Source: Lepraria neglecta
Taxonomy: Eukaryota > Ascomycota > Lecanoromycetes > Lecanorales > Stereocaulaceae
Direction: 5' to 3'
Assembly (NCBI GenBank): GCA_033220425.1
Contig: CM065648.1
Span: 5,022,001-5,086,000 of the forward strand
Length of the DNA: 64,000 bases
The notes beneath the pieces were generated by a model. That model saw only the letters and a list, made by a program, of their open reading frames with translations, did no database searches and was not told the DNA's origin. Shown piece by piece: positions 43,265 through 54,589 of this stretch. The number at the start of each line of letters is the position of its first letter. Position 1 is the stretch's first letter. The position numbers were made by a program, and so were the translations under genes.

Positions 43265-44455
43265 TTACAACCGCATCCTCACCCCCTCCCAAAAATACGG
43301 GGTCGAATGAACCGCCACATCAAACACTGTAGCCTGTCCAACCTTCATAAACCCACCCTGATACCCATGGTACTCCGTAATGCAAACCTCTTCTACCGCT
43401 AAAGTAGCTTGGCCAATATTAGCTCTTTCAAACCGATCCATAGCTCCCCTTGCTCGCGGATGCAAAGGGATAGTGCAGGAGCCCCAGCTCCACTGATGGT
43501 GAGAGCTCCAATCTGCAACATCATCGGGTCATTGCGGAGGGTACATTGCCTCCCCTTCCTTGAATATACGTCTTAATGCCTTTGCGCAGTCGGAGGGGTA
43601 AGTGATGAGTGGGCGCTCGAGACCTGGGTGGTCGTGGAAGCAGGTTGGTGGTTCATAGGAGAGGCTGCGCTTGGCAGACATTGTTCCATTGACCACACCA
43701 CCCGCACTCTCGTTCCCGCCCGTCCCCTCCGCCCACGGCCTCGCGTAAAGCAACACATCAAAAGCCATCGCCTATCCAATCGGAATATACCCACTCTCAT
43801 ACTCATTTTCTTCCGTAACGCACGTGTCAAGCAACACCTCAGAATCTCGTCCAATCTGCAGTTTCGAAAAGTGATCAGAAGACCTTGGTGTCTGCGGAAG
43901 CAGACCGACAATGCAGCCACCCCAGCTCCATTCCTGGCGGCTCGTCCAGACTTCGGGGTCGGTCCGTTGGCCTTGCCCGAGTAGGACGCGCACGATTGCT
44001 TTGTGGCAGTCGGAGGGATTGGCGATGGGTCTGACTTCTCTAGGAGGATGGTTGTTGCAGCGTGGTTTGTACGTGACGTTGGTGGTATTGACAGACGCCG
44101 TTCCATTCGCCACGCCACTGATGTCGTCTAGCAAAGGCTTCTCTAAAAGCTGTATCCGAAAGACCCCACCCGCCCCCACTCGGATATGCCCCCCCGTATA
44201 CCCCCGCTCGGCAGTAGCGCACGTCTCGAGTATCAAGCCAGCACCCCGCGCGATCTCTAGTCTTGAAAACACGACTCCAGACGTTGCTTGTCTTGCGAAG
44301 AGAGTGATGCTGCAGCTGCCCCAGCTCCATTCTTGGCGCGTGGTTCATATCTGAGGGTATGGTGGTTATGAGTCGCCGAGTAGTACGTCGGCTACTGCCT
44401 CCTCACAGTCGGCAGGATTCGGGAGAACAAAAGTATGGAAGCAAGTTGAATCGTC
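43265..44455 (-). pseudogene. Three extra modules in frame after the multi-module gene's stop
   Basis: The frame of the large gene upstream continues past its TAG at 44,456 for another 1,190 bases with no frameshift and encodes three further copies of the module. Marks are NPADCEEAVADVLLG and QEWSWGSCSITLF, then GYTGGHIRVGAGGVFRI; NPSDCHKAIVRVLLG with RQEWSWGGCIVGLL; and YPSDCAKALRRIF with QWSWGSCTIPLHP and YQGGFMKVGQATVFDV. Stops after the first TAG are a TAA near 44,366, TGA at 44,345, TAG at 43,772 and TGA at 43,529, with the natural end at 43,265. The 44,345 stop replaces the Trp of the WTSRQEW motif. These modules are either dead or reached only by stop read-through. Confidence 0.75.
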
Positions 44456-47400
44456 CTAAGTGAGGCTGGTGTTGGTGTTGTTGGGAAGACTGGTGATGGC
44501 GGCGCTGGGAAGCGCGCTTACAGCTGCATCACTGGGTTCAGCTGCTACTGGTGCTGAAATCTGCGGATTTGACAAACCAGACCCAGGACCGTGGTGCTCA
44601 AGTTTCAGCTGGGCACCTGGGCTGGGATCGGTCGTAAGTTGTGTCCCAGGGGAATTTTCGACGGCATTATAAAGAGCGTTCCTTGTGCCTGAACTCTGCG
44701 CAACAGCTCTTTCCTGAATTGCTGCAGGAGGGCTGCTAAAAACTTTGGAGTCGCCGATATTGCTGCCGTTGGCTGGAAGAACTGCCGGCCACCGTCTACC
44801 AAAAACCTCAACATCGAAGGCCCAAGCCCTCCCAATCAGTAAGTAGCCACCTCTGTACTCATGTAACTCGTTTACGCATCTGGCCTGGATAATTGAAACG
44901 AAATTAGCGATATCTCTTCTGGTAAATGTATCCCCGCGTGCTCTACCGGGTTTCGTGCGAAGAACGATATTGCAGCTACGATAGGTCCATGTTTCTCGAT
45001 TTGTCCAGAAGACTGGCTCGTCTTGTGAGCCTGAGTTGAGTAAGAAGACTCGAGCTACGCCGCAGTGAGAGGGTTCTTCGATGGATGGATGCGTTGATAA
45101 GGCTCTGAAACAGGTTGGGCGAACTCCTGGTTGGGTTGTGTTGTCGGTGTTGGCTAATGCCATGCTGGTAGCGCTGGAATTAGCGGGTTGTTGTAGGGTA
45201 AGAGGTTCGATGTTGTTCTCAGAAGATGGGGTGATATCCATACGTTTGATATAGCTTGCCGGTGGCTTATCCAGCGGCCCCACCTCGCTGCGATAGAAAG
45301 GTGTCCCGTCAACTCTCACTTGAAAGACCGCTTCCCTGCCTACAGTGATCAACCCACCCATGTATGAATGCGCTTGTGTGACGCAGAGAAATTCGACTCG
45401 CAAAGCTGCATATACAAGTGCAGATCTTGTGAAAGTATCTTCATCATATAGAGGCATGCTGATTGGTTCTAATTCAATTGTGCAACTCCCAAATACCCAT
45501 TTTCGCTGGGAATTCCAAACGACAGGCTGATCAGATAGCCCTTCACTGAGGATTTGCTCGTGAACTTGGCGGCAGTCTAGCGGGTTTAGAATAGGGTAGT
45601 AGGGGATAGGCGGATGTAGTTGTTCAAAGCATGATGGCGTGTAGGCAACAGTACTGTTGGCTGAGATCAATGTGAGAGACTTTGCTGAACGGGTATCCCT
45701 TGCTTCCAGCTTCGGGGCCGTTGGTGTCCCCTGAACCACCACGTGGAAGAAGCCTGTGCCTATGAGCATGTATCCACCCACATAACCGCGTGCTGCTGTG
45801 ACGTATTCAAATACAAGCGACAAAGCCGTATGAACGATAGTCTTTATTGAGAAGGTATCCCCAGGTATTGGCCTAATATTTGTGACGAGCTCAATCATAC
45901 AACTGCCGGACATCCATCTTCTCTCAGAAGCCCAGATGAAGGGTTCATCAGGTGGACCTTCGGTGGTGATTGGAAGCATTGCTCGGATACAGTCGAGTGG
46001 GTTTCTGACGCGGAAGACTAAGCCTAGGGGTTCTGAGAAACATACTGAGGAGTACTCAGTTATGCTAGTGGTGTTATTATTGGCTGAGGTTACATTGGAA
46101 GATTTTGCTGGGTCCAGTGACTGCCGTGACCCAAGAACCAATACCCTGAAAGTTCCTGTGCCGATGACGACAAACCCGCCCAGAAATCCGAGACTTTCGG
46201 CTCCGCACGAGTCGTGAATCCGCCCAACTTGATCTACAATGTCATTTCTTGTAAAGATATCTTCACCTATGGGGGTAGCAGAGACAAAGACAAGCTGAAT
46301 CGTACAACTTCCGGCTATCCATTGTCGCTCGGAATTCCAGAGGATAGGCTGATCAGGCGGCCCCACGGCTTCGATTTCGGTCATGGCGTGAAGACAATCC
46401 GTTGCACTCTGTATAATGGGCTTGAAGCGGCTTGGAGGTCCTGCCCAGCAATGAATAGGGTTTTCAGATAGGCCTGTAGTGTTGGTCGAATTGGTCTGGG
46501 GAGATTTTGGAATCGGGACAAGGCTGCCCTCTGGCGATGGGATGACATTCGAGCGTTTGAGAGACCTTGCCGTTGTAATCTCGCTCATCTCTAACTGAGG
46601 CGATGGCGCCCCATAAACCACGACTTCGAATTGTCTTCTCCGGCCTACAACAGTAAACCCACCTAAGTGCGGATGTGCTTCCCGCCAGCACAAAACATCA
46701 ACGAGAAAAGCTGCGTGTGAGATTGTAATTCTTGATAAAAAGTCTGCAGATTCTTCATGCAATGGTATAAGATCGATGATGCAGCTGCCGTAAATCCATG
46801 TATGTCGAGAGCTCCACAGAATTACCTGAGCACTGGGACCATTAGCGAGGATTTGGTTCCTAGCTCCCTCACAGTCATTGGGGTTGGTGATAGGTGGGGG
46901 GCTTAGAGGTGATGGTGAGAAGCATTCTTCAGTGACTCTGGTATTTGTTGGGCCACGTTCGAGGGGTTTTGCCGGTGGAATGATATCCCTCGCCTCCAGC
47001 TCCACGCCCGAAAACGTGTCCTTCAACCCCCGAACGACAATAGTAAAGGCTGCTTGAGCGCCAATGTTTGCATTCCCACCCGTATATGCATGCGCCTCGG
47101 TATGGCAAATGATCCACATCGTCGATATTGCATGAATTATATCCCATGTTGAGAAAACGTCTCGAGAGCTTGGACTGTATGGAATGAGGTCGACTTTGCA
47201 ACTGCCTGCTATCCATGTTCGCCGAGAGCTCCAAGGGACGGGCTGATAGACTGTTTCTGGGCTTTCGGCGTGGATATTGCGTATGATCTGGTCACATTCT
47301 CTTTTGTTTCTTATTAGCAATGGTCCAGGCGATGGCCAGCAATTGAATGGATGCTCAGATAGGCTGGTGGTGGTGTTAGTTGGGGTGCGTTTGAGAGACT

Positions 47401-50400
47401 GTGCAGGCGAAGCTTCATCTCTTGCCTCCAGCGCCGCGGACGATGATCGGGGCGTACCCCATACAGCTAAGGTAAAAACACTGTTCTGCCTAATTCGAAT
47501 TTGTCCGCCCATGGATGGTTGTGTTGCGGTAACGCACGTAGCCCCCACTACCAAAGCTGAGTGTATGAGCTCAGACCTTGGAAAGATGTCCCATGAGGTT
47601 GGAAGGTCGGGGATGATGTCAATCATGCAACTACCCGATATCCATCGTCGTGGGTGACTCCAGATAACAGGATGATTTAGCGGACCATCTGTCTCAACTT
47701 GATGGATCGCTTCGAGACAGTCCGCTATATGTAGCTATTACGTCAGCATTTACTCTTTCAGTCCCGTGCATTAAATAAAGCAGTCCTGAAACTTGATTCA
47801 AGACTCCAGGAGTCGACAATAGGGAAGTTTGAACTGGACCGCTTACCTGGATTGGCGATAGGGACTGGTAGGGGCAGCGGGGGCCCTGGAAAGCATTCCG
47901 CATTATAGTCTGATGGACTAGTGGTTTCGTTGACTGAGATGGGTCTGAGCGGCTTTGCCGGCCGACTTGACCTCGCCTCTAGCGACACAGGCAGAGATGC
48001 TGGAGCAAGTACTCCCACGACCATAAGAGTGAAAACTTCGCCTTCGCCTACGGTCGTTGTTCCGCCCATGTAGACATGTTCTTCGGAATGGCACACAATA
48101 TGAAGCCTGGACGCCGCGTTAACAATATCCCATAGTGTAAAAACATCGCCGGGGCTTGGGCTGGCTGGCAAGAGGACAATCTTGCAACTCCTGAATATCC
48201 ATGTTCGTCGAGAGCTCCAAAGGATGGGTATGTAAACTGGCCCTTCCTCGGCAATGTCAACTAAGATTTGGTCGCAATCTGCCTCGTTTCTGATGGGAAG
48301 GGGCCCAGGATATGGCCAGCAATGTGGATCGTAGGATAGGCTGGTGGTGTTGAGAGACTTTGCCGGCGCACTTGCTCTTGCCTCCAGCGATGCGGGCCTA
48401 AGCACCCCATAAAGCCTAACAGTGAAAACCCTGTCCCCGCCGATATAGATTTCTCCGCCTCTGGTATCGCACTGAAGCGAAACTTGCAGAGCCGAGGATA
48501 CAATTTCCCACCTTGTAAAATAATCCATAGCGCTTGAGAATGCCGGAAAAAGATCGATCTTGCAACTACCAAAGGTCAAGGTTTTTCGAGAGTTCCAAAG
48601 AACGGGAGTATCAGTTGGTCCCTCTGCGGCTATCTGGGACCCAGCTTCGACACAGTCCCTATTATCTCCAATGGGGGGTGGCCCAGGCGTTTGCCAGCAA
48701 GATGGTACGTGTGATAGGCTGGTCGAGTTCTTTGCAGGTGTGTGTTTGAGGATCTTTCCTGGCGATATACCCCTGGTGTCCAACTCTGGTGGAAAGACTC
48801 CCCAAATCTGAAGATTAAAAACCTGGGCAGGGCCTACGCGTATTTCGCCACCCATATAGAGATGTGCATCAGTAAAGCACGCAGTGTAGACCCTCGATCC
48901 CGCATAGAAAAGCTCCCGACTATGAAAGATATCGACTGAGGTTGCCATTTGTGGGATGAGATTGATCTTGCAACTGCGTAATAACCACATTCGTTGAGAA
49001 TTCCAGAATTCGGGCACGTCAGCTGATCCTTCGGCAGCAATATTGGCCAGAAGCTGGTCACAGTCTTCCGGGTGTGATATTGGAAGGGGCCCAGGCCAGT
49101 GCCAGCACCATGGCAACCGTGCAGATAGGCTGGTCGTAGTGTTGCTGAGTGAGACAGGTTGGGCAGATTTTGCCGGCAGATTGGCCCGTGCCTCTATAAG
49201 GGATTCCGTCGCCGAAACTGTTAGATCAAAGACTCCCATAATCCTAATTTTGATGAACCCACCCCTAAACCCGTGTTCTTGATTAACGCAGGCGAGCTGG
49301 ATAATTGACGCCTCACGAGCAATATCGGTTCTCGAAAAAATGGCATAAGATTGTAGAGACTGCAGGATAAGATCGATGGTACAGGTATTATACGTCCATT
49401 TGCGGCGCTCGTGCCATTGGGCGACTTGGCGTGGGTCCCCTTCGGATATTATTTGAAGAATGACGTAGCTGCAGTCTGCAGGGTTAGCGATAGCGACGGG
49501 TGCGGGTGCTGGAGGCGGTGGGTAGCAGACAGGGGAGTATACAAGATCGGTGTCGTTGTCTAGAGTACGTTTGGCTGTCTCGACTGTCTGCACTCCATAC
49601 AGCGACACAACCCAGACTTCTCGTGGTCCAACACTCATAAATCCACCCCGATGTCTATGTGCTTCCGTGTTACAAATTGAAGAAACGATCGAAGCTGCTT
49701 CCATGATAGCAAATCTCGAAAATTTGTCTAGAGGATCCTGATATGGCGATACGAGACCGATTGCACAGCCGCCGGAAACCCATTTCTGAGGATGCGTCCA
49801 AGTATGAACCTCATCGATTGTGGCGATGTCTCCCTCCACTTTAGCCAGGGCGTCGATACAATTACTTGGATTCGCAATGGATAATACCGTAGGTGGAACG
49901 TAGCAAGTTGCAGGATGAACTGAGTAATTGAATAGACTGGGGTTGCTGCTGGCTGAGGCACGTTTGACCTGCTGCGACGTTTTCACCCCGTAGAGAGCCA
50001 CATCAAAGACTCCCGCAGGTCCAACTCTTATGGATCCACCTCGGTACCCCTGTTCTTTCGTATTACACATAGTCTGAATGATTGAGGCCGCATTCGAGAT
50101 ATCAGACTTCGTGAAGGTGTCACGAGATTCTTGGGATTTCGGGATCAGATGGACCTTGCACTCCTTGAGGGTCCATGATCGTTGTGAGGTCCAAAGGACC
50201 GGCTGCTGTGGTTGGCCTCCTGCGTAAGCTATTTCATATGTGAGTCTGGCGCATTCGTCTGAATCCGAGACGGGCCGAAAGTAAGGGTCTGGAAATGGAC
50301 CGAAGCAAATTGGGGGGTATGATAGGCTGGTGTCGTTGTTGTTTGAGGTAAAGATGGATGAATTGGACCTTGCTTGGAGGTTTGGCGGCTCCGGGTGTTT

Positions 50401-50538
50401 GAGGCTGAACGTGGAAGAGATGATGGAGCGTTCATGAACGTTAGGCTGTGAATCTTTGATAACGCGTTTCGCAGGGAGAGCGAGTGTAGTGAAAAAGAGG
50501 AAGCATGTAAGGCTAAGGGATGACCATAAGGAGAACAT
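44456..50538 (-). CDS. Secreted protein of 13 tandem four-cysteine modules (1,986 residues)
   Basis: Exon 1 is 50,538-47,847, the intron 47,725-47,846 (GTAAGC, TGCTGACG branch site, TAG), and exon 2 is 47,724-44,456. The join is in phase and completes module 7 (IANP-ADC). Signal peptide: MFSLWSSLSLTCFLFFTTLA. From residue 78 a module of about 140 residues recurs 13 times with the plan C, NPxDC, LW-S-R-xW, GSCxIxLxP, D-FT, C...AHxYxGG, VG-VFxVxVxG. Each has four Cys, probably two disulfides. Modules differ a good deal, so the array is old. Linkers are Ser/Thr/Asn-rich with N-glycosylation sites, and five of the twelve, plus the pro-region, carry Lys-Arg. I recognise the single module as a type seen in small secreted fungal proteins of unknown function, and can name no activity. 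Confidence 0.85.
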
Positions 50539-51098
50539 GGTATTGCAACACGATGACAGCCGTGGAAGAGGCTCATGTCGAGAAGTAGAGATGCAACAGT
50601 GAAGTTAGGAATCCACAAGGCAAAGGTGAAACACATAGTACAGATTGATATTTCGCGCTTCAGGCTGTCGGGAATACCTTGCCCATAACATCTTGTCGCA
50701 TCAATTGACATTGCTTGGGTATGCACTATGTATAGCCGCGGCTACCATCATGCTTCCGCGATAGCTGTCGCTTTTTGAACCTTCCTAGAAACCTAACGCT
50801 CTTGCCAGGATACTCAACTGTCCTGGCATGACTTGTTCATCTATTCCCTGGCCGTTAAGCCCTGTAGACGCCCAACTCCTCCACGTGGCTTCTCGTGCGC
50901 TTGATGACCTTACGAAGTCTTGACATGTGTATTTGGTTGATAATGCCGGTACTAGAAAGGCAGGCCAAAGTTGCGCATGCCGCTAAAAGAGACATAGGCT
51001 ATTCCGACGCATACGCATCTTCTGCTATTGGGAGAAGGGTCCAAAAACTTAAGAGTCGGTAGATCCAAAACTTGCACCATTTACAGGTATTCGTCGTC
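50539..51098. promoter_or_regulatory. Upstream region of the multi-module gene
   Basis: It lies between the start of the secreted-protein gene (minus) and the end of the Rsm1-like gene (minus). No gene is seen, and the promoter of the large gene is expected here. No named motif can be supported. Confidence 0.4.
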
Positions 51099-52592
51099 TC
51101 AGCCAGCAGCGTCGCCGACGGCTTGTCCAACATTCTCCTTCCCCTTCCCTCTCTTCACATGGAAGACCTGCTTCAGCCTCTTCAGCTTCGCCCACCTCTC
51201 CTTATCTCTCTCCTCTTCATCCTTTCTATCTCTGCTTGTCATGGCTAAGCTCGTCACACTGGCTACCCCACTTGCCCCATCGTCCAGATCTTTCGATGTT
51301 GCACCGGTCGTGTCTCCAGACCCGCCCCTGCGGTGTAGTGTACTCACATTCACAGCCCGCATCAAGACTTCCCAGCCTGCAAGGCCGTCGAGAGAAGACC
51401 GCCGCGAGTCTGTACCGTTTTGAGAGAGGGGGTTGACCCATGGGCAGTAGTCGCGATGTTCGCCTATCACGTCGAGCCGTTCCATGCTTGAATGAGAATC
51501 CGTGTCAGAAGAAGAGGGTTTGAATAGCCAGAGTCCCAGACGGCGGAAGCATGCTGTACAGGTCACGAGTCCGGAGATATGTCCTTCTTCTGCTTGCCAG
51601 CCGAAGAGTGCGAGGGTCATTGCTGAGGTGTTGACGGGTGGTGAAGCGGCGTTGTTGGGAGGTTTCGAGGGATCTGAGGAAGTATTCTGAGTACCGTCTG
51701 CAGGAGGATCTGAAGGGGATGAGCATATAAGAGGAGACGTCTGTGCATGTATGTTCGAGATGTCCAATCCTTCCGGTGTGGAGGGATCGGGTGGAAGTTC
51801 GGGGGCCATGGTGAGGAGAGATTCGTATCGTCGGCGTAGTTCGTCTATTGCTGTTGCTCGGTGCGCTAGAGGAAGCCGTTGGATTGTATCTGCAAGTGTC
51901 TTTAGCATTGTTTGCCTCGCGACGCCACATATAATATCTTGTATACCATCACACCCACGTCTTCTCCAAAGACAACCTCCCTCGTGTGAAGTGATTATCA
52001 TCTCAGCGTACTTCTCGACCAGTTCCTCCTGTGCTTTTTCTCGCCACTCCTCTTCGTCCAATTCTTCATCGGACGGCCGTTCGTCTTCATTCTCCTTATT
52101 TTCTCGATTTTTTTCGAGAGTAATCACCACCTCCTTTGAACAGCCACGAACACATCCAACCCTCTCCTTCCCAACACAAGACCAGCCACGCTTAGCCCAT
52201 TGGACTTCACTGATGAGTTCTGGCTTGCCCATCCACTTGTCCACATGTCGGTACGTCTTCAGTCGCTCCAAAAACTGCCCTCGATCCCAAGGCGCGAAAT
52301 TGGGCGCTTTACGCTCCTCGTTTAGTGGTGCTAAGGGAGCTGCTTGCTTGACGGCTGCTATACCAGTACTTGGCCTGGAAACTGCTGCGATGCGTGTAGT
52401 TGATGGTACAACTGCAGAGGTAGGTCGCGCGATTCGAGGTTTCTTTGCTGGCGGGTCCATACTTGCTGGAAGCGTTGTTGTCGAGGCATTGTGTTTGCTA
52501 TGGTTTGTAGCTAGCGACGTGCTGGACGCGTTTGAGATGGAATCGAGGATCTTGTGGAACTTTCGCTTCGTTGTGCTCAAAGCAGTAGGCAT
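51099..52592 (-). CDS. Rsm1/ZC3HC1-like C3HC zinc-finger protein
   Basis: A single 497-residue frame. The ATG at 52,592 (MPTALSTTKRKFHKILDSIS) is preferred over an upstream non-ATG opening. A Ser/Thr/Pro-rich basic head is followed by the C3HC zinc-finger domain: FAPWDRGQFLERLKTYRHVD, QWAKRGWSCVG, VGCVRGCSKEVVITL and HEGGCLWRRRGC. The Rsm1 C-terminal domain has LALFGWQAEEG, LVTCTACFRRLGLWLF and EHRDYCPWVNP. Fission-yeast Rsm1 takes part in mRNA export, while animal ZC3HC1 sits at the nuclear basket. A nuclear role is expected. The head of this gene faces the HAL2-like gene across 210 bases. It looks intact. Confidence 0.88.
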   Translation of the reverse strand: MPTALSTTKRKFHKILDSISNASSTSLATNHSKHNASTTTLPASMDPPAKKPRIARPTSAVVPSTTRIAAVSRPSTGIAAVKQAAPLAPLNEERKAPNFAPWDRGQFLERLKTYRHVDKWMGKPELISEVQWAKRGWSCVGKERVGCVRGCSKEVVITLEKNRENKENEDERPSDEELDEEEWREKAQEELVEKYAEMIITSHEGGCLWRRRGCDGIQDIICGVARQTMLKTLADTIQRLPLAHRATAIDELRRRYESLLTMAPELPPDPSTPEGLDISNIHAQTSPLICSSPSDPPADGTQNTSSDPSKPPNNAASPPVNTSAMTLALFGWQAEEGHISGLVTCTACFRRLGLWLFKPSSSDTDSHSSMERLDVIGEHRDYCPWVNPLSQNGTDSRRSSLDGLAGWEVLMRAVNVSTLHRRGGSGDTTGATSKDLDDGASGVASVTSLAMTSRDRKDEEERDKERWAKLKRLKQVFHVKRGKGKENVGQAVGDAAG

Positions 52593-52802
52593 CTTAGAGA
52601 GCAAGAAGCAGCGAGCAACGTAAATACTAGAGAATTAGGAAGAACGAACAGTACTAGTAGAATATGAAAGCGCGGCTAGCGGTTGCAGCGCTTAGGCTGA
52701 CGGATCTTCCTTCACACAAACAGCTCATGTGATACACAATTGAAGAGAATCCCTTCCAATTCCCGCTATCTACAACCCTCCTCTTACCTTTATTCCACGT
52801 GA
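52593..52802. promoter_or_regulatory. Short bidirectional promoter, 210 bp
   Basis: It separates the divergent Rsm1-like and HAL2-like genes. It contains a TGCAGCGCTTAGGCTGACGG stretch and CTACAACCCTCCTCTTACC just before the plus-strand start. No specific factor site is claimed. Confidence 0.5.
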
Positions 52803-54041
52803 ATGGTAGCGAATCGGCCTCAGGCTTCAAGCTTCTTTACCCCGCGCTTCATCATTCTCTTTCTACTACCTCTTGTAATCCTGGCTCTGAATCAGTTCTA
52901 CATCTTCTCCTCTCGCCTTGCTCTTCTCTCCCGACAATTCTCTTCTCTGGGTCCAGCCAGCTTTTTCTCCTCATCACCTCTCACCATGTCCTACCGCAAA
53001 GAGCTCCGCGTAGCCGAACTTGCTGTGCAACGTGCAGCACTTCTCACCCAACGAGTCTTCCATGAGAAGGCCAAAGGAACTTTGTCCAAAGATGACAAGT
53101 CACCAGTCACCATCGGAGACTTCGGAGCTCAAGCACTGATCATACACGCCATACGCAGGAGTTTTCCTACAGATGAGATTGTTGGCGAAGAAGAGGCTAG
53201 CTCGTTAAGAGAGAACAAGGCTCTTGCGGATCAGATTTGGAGGCTCGTCAACAGTACAAAGCTAGAGGACGAAGCTGCCGAAGAGCAAGTCGGGGGCCCA
53301 ATAAAGAGTCAGAGGGAGATGCTACAGGCGATTGATGAGGGACAAAGCCCAGGTGGGTCAAGGGGAAGGATATGGGCTTTGGATCCTATCGATGGTACCA
53401 TGGGGTTTCTCAGGGGAGGACAGTACGCTGTCTGTCTAGCCTTGATTGTTGATGGACATATCAAAGTTGGGGTCCTAGCCTGTCCCAATCTGCCAGTCGA
53501 CGACTCAACACCCCTATCTGCTGATGTGGCGAATGATAGTGGTGAAGGACGAGGAGTACTTTTTTCAGCTGTGCTGGGATCTGGTGCAACGAGCCGGTCA
53601 TTGAGCCGCGGCGCGCTCGAGAAGAGCCAATCCATCCATATGAAGGACGTACCCAACATTACGCACGCGATTTTCTGCGAAAGCGTTGAAGCAGGGCATT
53701 CATCACATAGTGATCAAGCCGATATCGCGAAAAAGCTAGGCATCACTAGACAGAGCGTTCGAATGGATTCGCAAGCAAAGTATGGTTCAATTGCAAGAGG
53801 TGCAGGGGATTTGTACCTGAGATTGCCTGTTCGAGCTGATTATGAGGAGAAGATTTGGGATCATGCTGCTGGAGATCTCATTGTAAGAGAGGCGGGTGGG
53901 CACGTCACTGATGTTGAGGGAAGGCGCTTAGACTTTAGTCTAGGCAGGACGCTGAAAGAGAACAAGGGCGTGATAGCTGCGCCGAAAGCGGTGCATGAGC
54001 ATGTGTTGGATGCTGTAAGGAGCGTACTTGACTCCAAATGA
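52803..54041 (+). CDS. HAL2/MET22-like: 3'(2'),5'-bisphosphate nucleotidase (HAL2/MET22 type)
   Basis: The enzyme removes the 3' phosphate from PAP (and PAPS) to give AMP, relieving a by-product of sulfate assimilation, and is a target of Li+ and Na+. It belongs to the Mg-dependent inositol-monophosphatase superfamily. Visible marks: DDKSPVTIGDFGAQALI, GEEEA, WALDPIDGTMGFLRGG (metal-binding DPIDGT near residue 194) and WDHAAGDLIVREAGG. The length is 412 residues from ATG 52,803. The usual family start would be Met-62 at 52,986 (MSYRKELRVAEL). The extra 61 residues hold a long hydrophobic stretch (FIILFLLPLVILAL), so the longer form could be membrane-anchored or the shorter one may be the real product. 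No intron is needed. Confidence 0.92.
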   Translation: MVANRPQASSFFTPRFIILFLLPLVILALNQFYIFSSRLALLSRQFSSLGPASFFSSSPLTMSYRKELRVAELAVQRAALLTQRVFHEKAKGTLSKDDKSPVTIGDFGAQALIIHAIRRSFPTDEIVGEEEASSLRENKALADQIWRLVNSTKLEDEAAEEQVGGPIKSQREMLQAIDEGQSPGGSRGRIWALDPIDGTMGFLRGGQYAVCLALIVDGHIKVGVLACPNLPVDDSTPLSADVANDSGEGRGVLFSAVLGSGATSRSLSRGALEKSQSIHMKDVPNITHAIFCESVEAGHSSHSDQADIAKKLGITRQSVRMDSQAKYGSIARGAGDLYLRLPVRADYEEKIWDHAAGDLIVREAGGHVTDVEGRRLDFSLGRTLKENKGVIAAPKAVHEHVLDAVRSVLDSK

Positions 54042-54589
54042 ACACGATCGAATTTTGTGCATTCTCGACTACGTATGCCAACGTGACGATTGCAGTTCAT
54101 GAGGATCATGAAATTTCTCATCAGCAACAGATCAAGATCCAAAGTGGCAAACAAATTTACCTCTTATACCATAATAACGGTCATTCTTCTGCTCTAGCTA
54201 CTTCGCCAACAACTACTTCACTACTGCTCGGCCGGGCACCCACTACTTGTAAAACCCACCGGGATTTTCGTAGGCATGACCTTGGTCATGCTGAGCTTTT
54301 GCCATTTTGAAGTTCCAAGTGCCAGGAAAAGCTTTGAAATAGAAGATCATGCTACTATGTCTGCCAAGTTTTTTGCCATCAAGAGACTTTCTTCGCAATG
54401 ACCAAGGGTTCCTAGAGTTCCAAAGCACGTGTTCGACATTCGAAGGTCAGGAGTGGCGAATCAACCCTGTTCACATATCATAATAACGGCGTTTTTCTGT
54501 CCCCCGGAGGACCTAGTATGGCGGTAACTAGCTTGCCCTGAAAATAACAAATCCCGGAATCAATCTTAAAATCAATCCCACATGACTGG
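54042..54589. other. Intergenic; no gene seen
   Basis: 3' flank of the HAL2-like gene. A short near-repeat, TACCATAATAACGG / CATATCATAATAACGGC, occurs near 54,167 and 54,475. Nothing else can be supported. Confidence 0.45.

Noticed and set aside
51751-52623. 290-codon plus-strand frame
   Set aside because: Antisense to the Rsm1-like gene, which has clear zinc-finger motifs.
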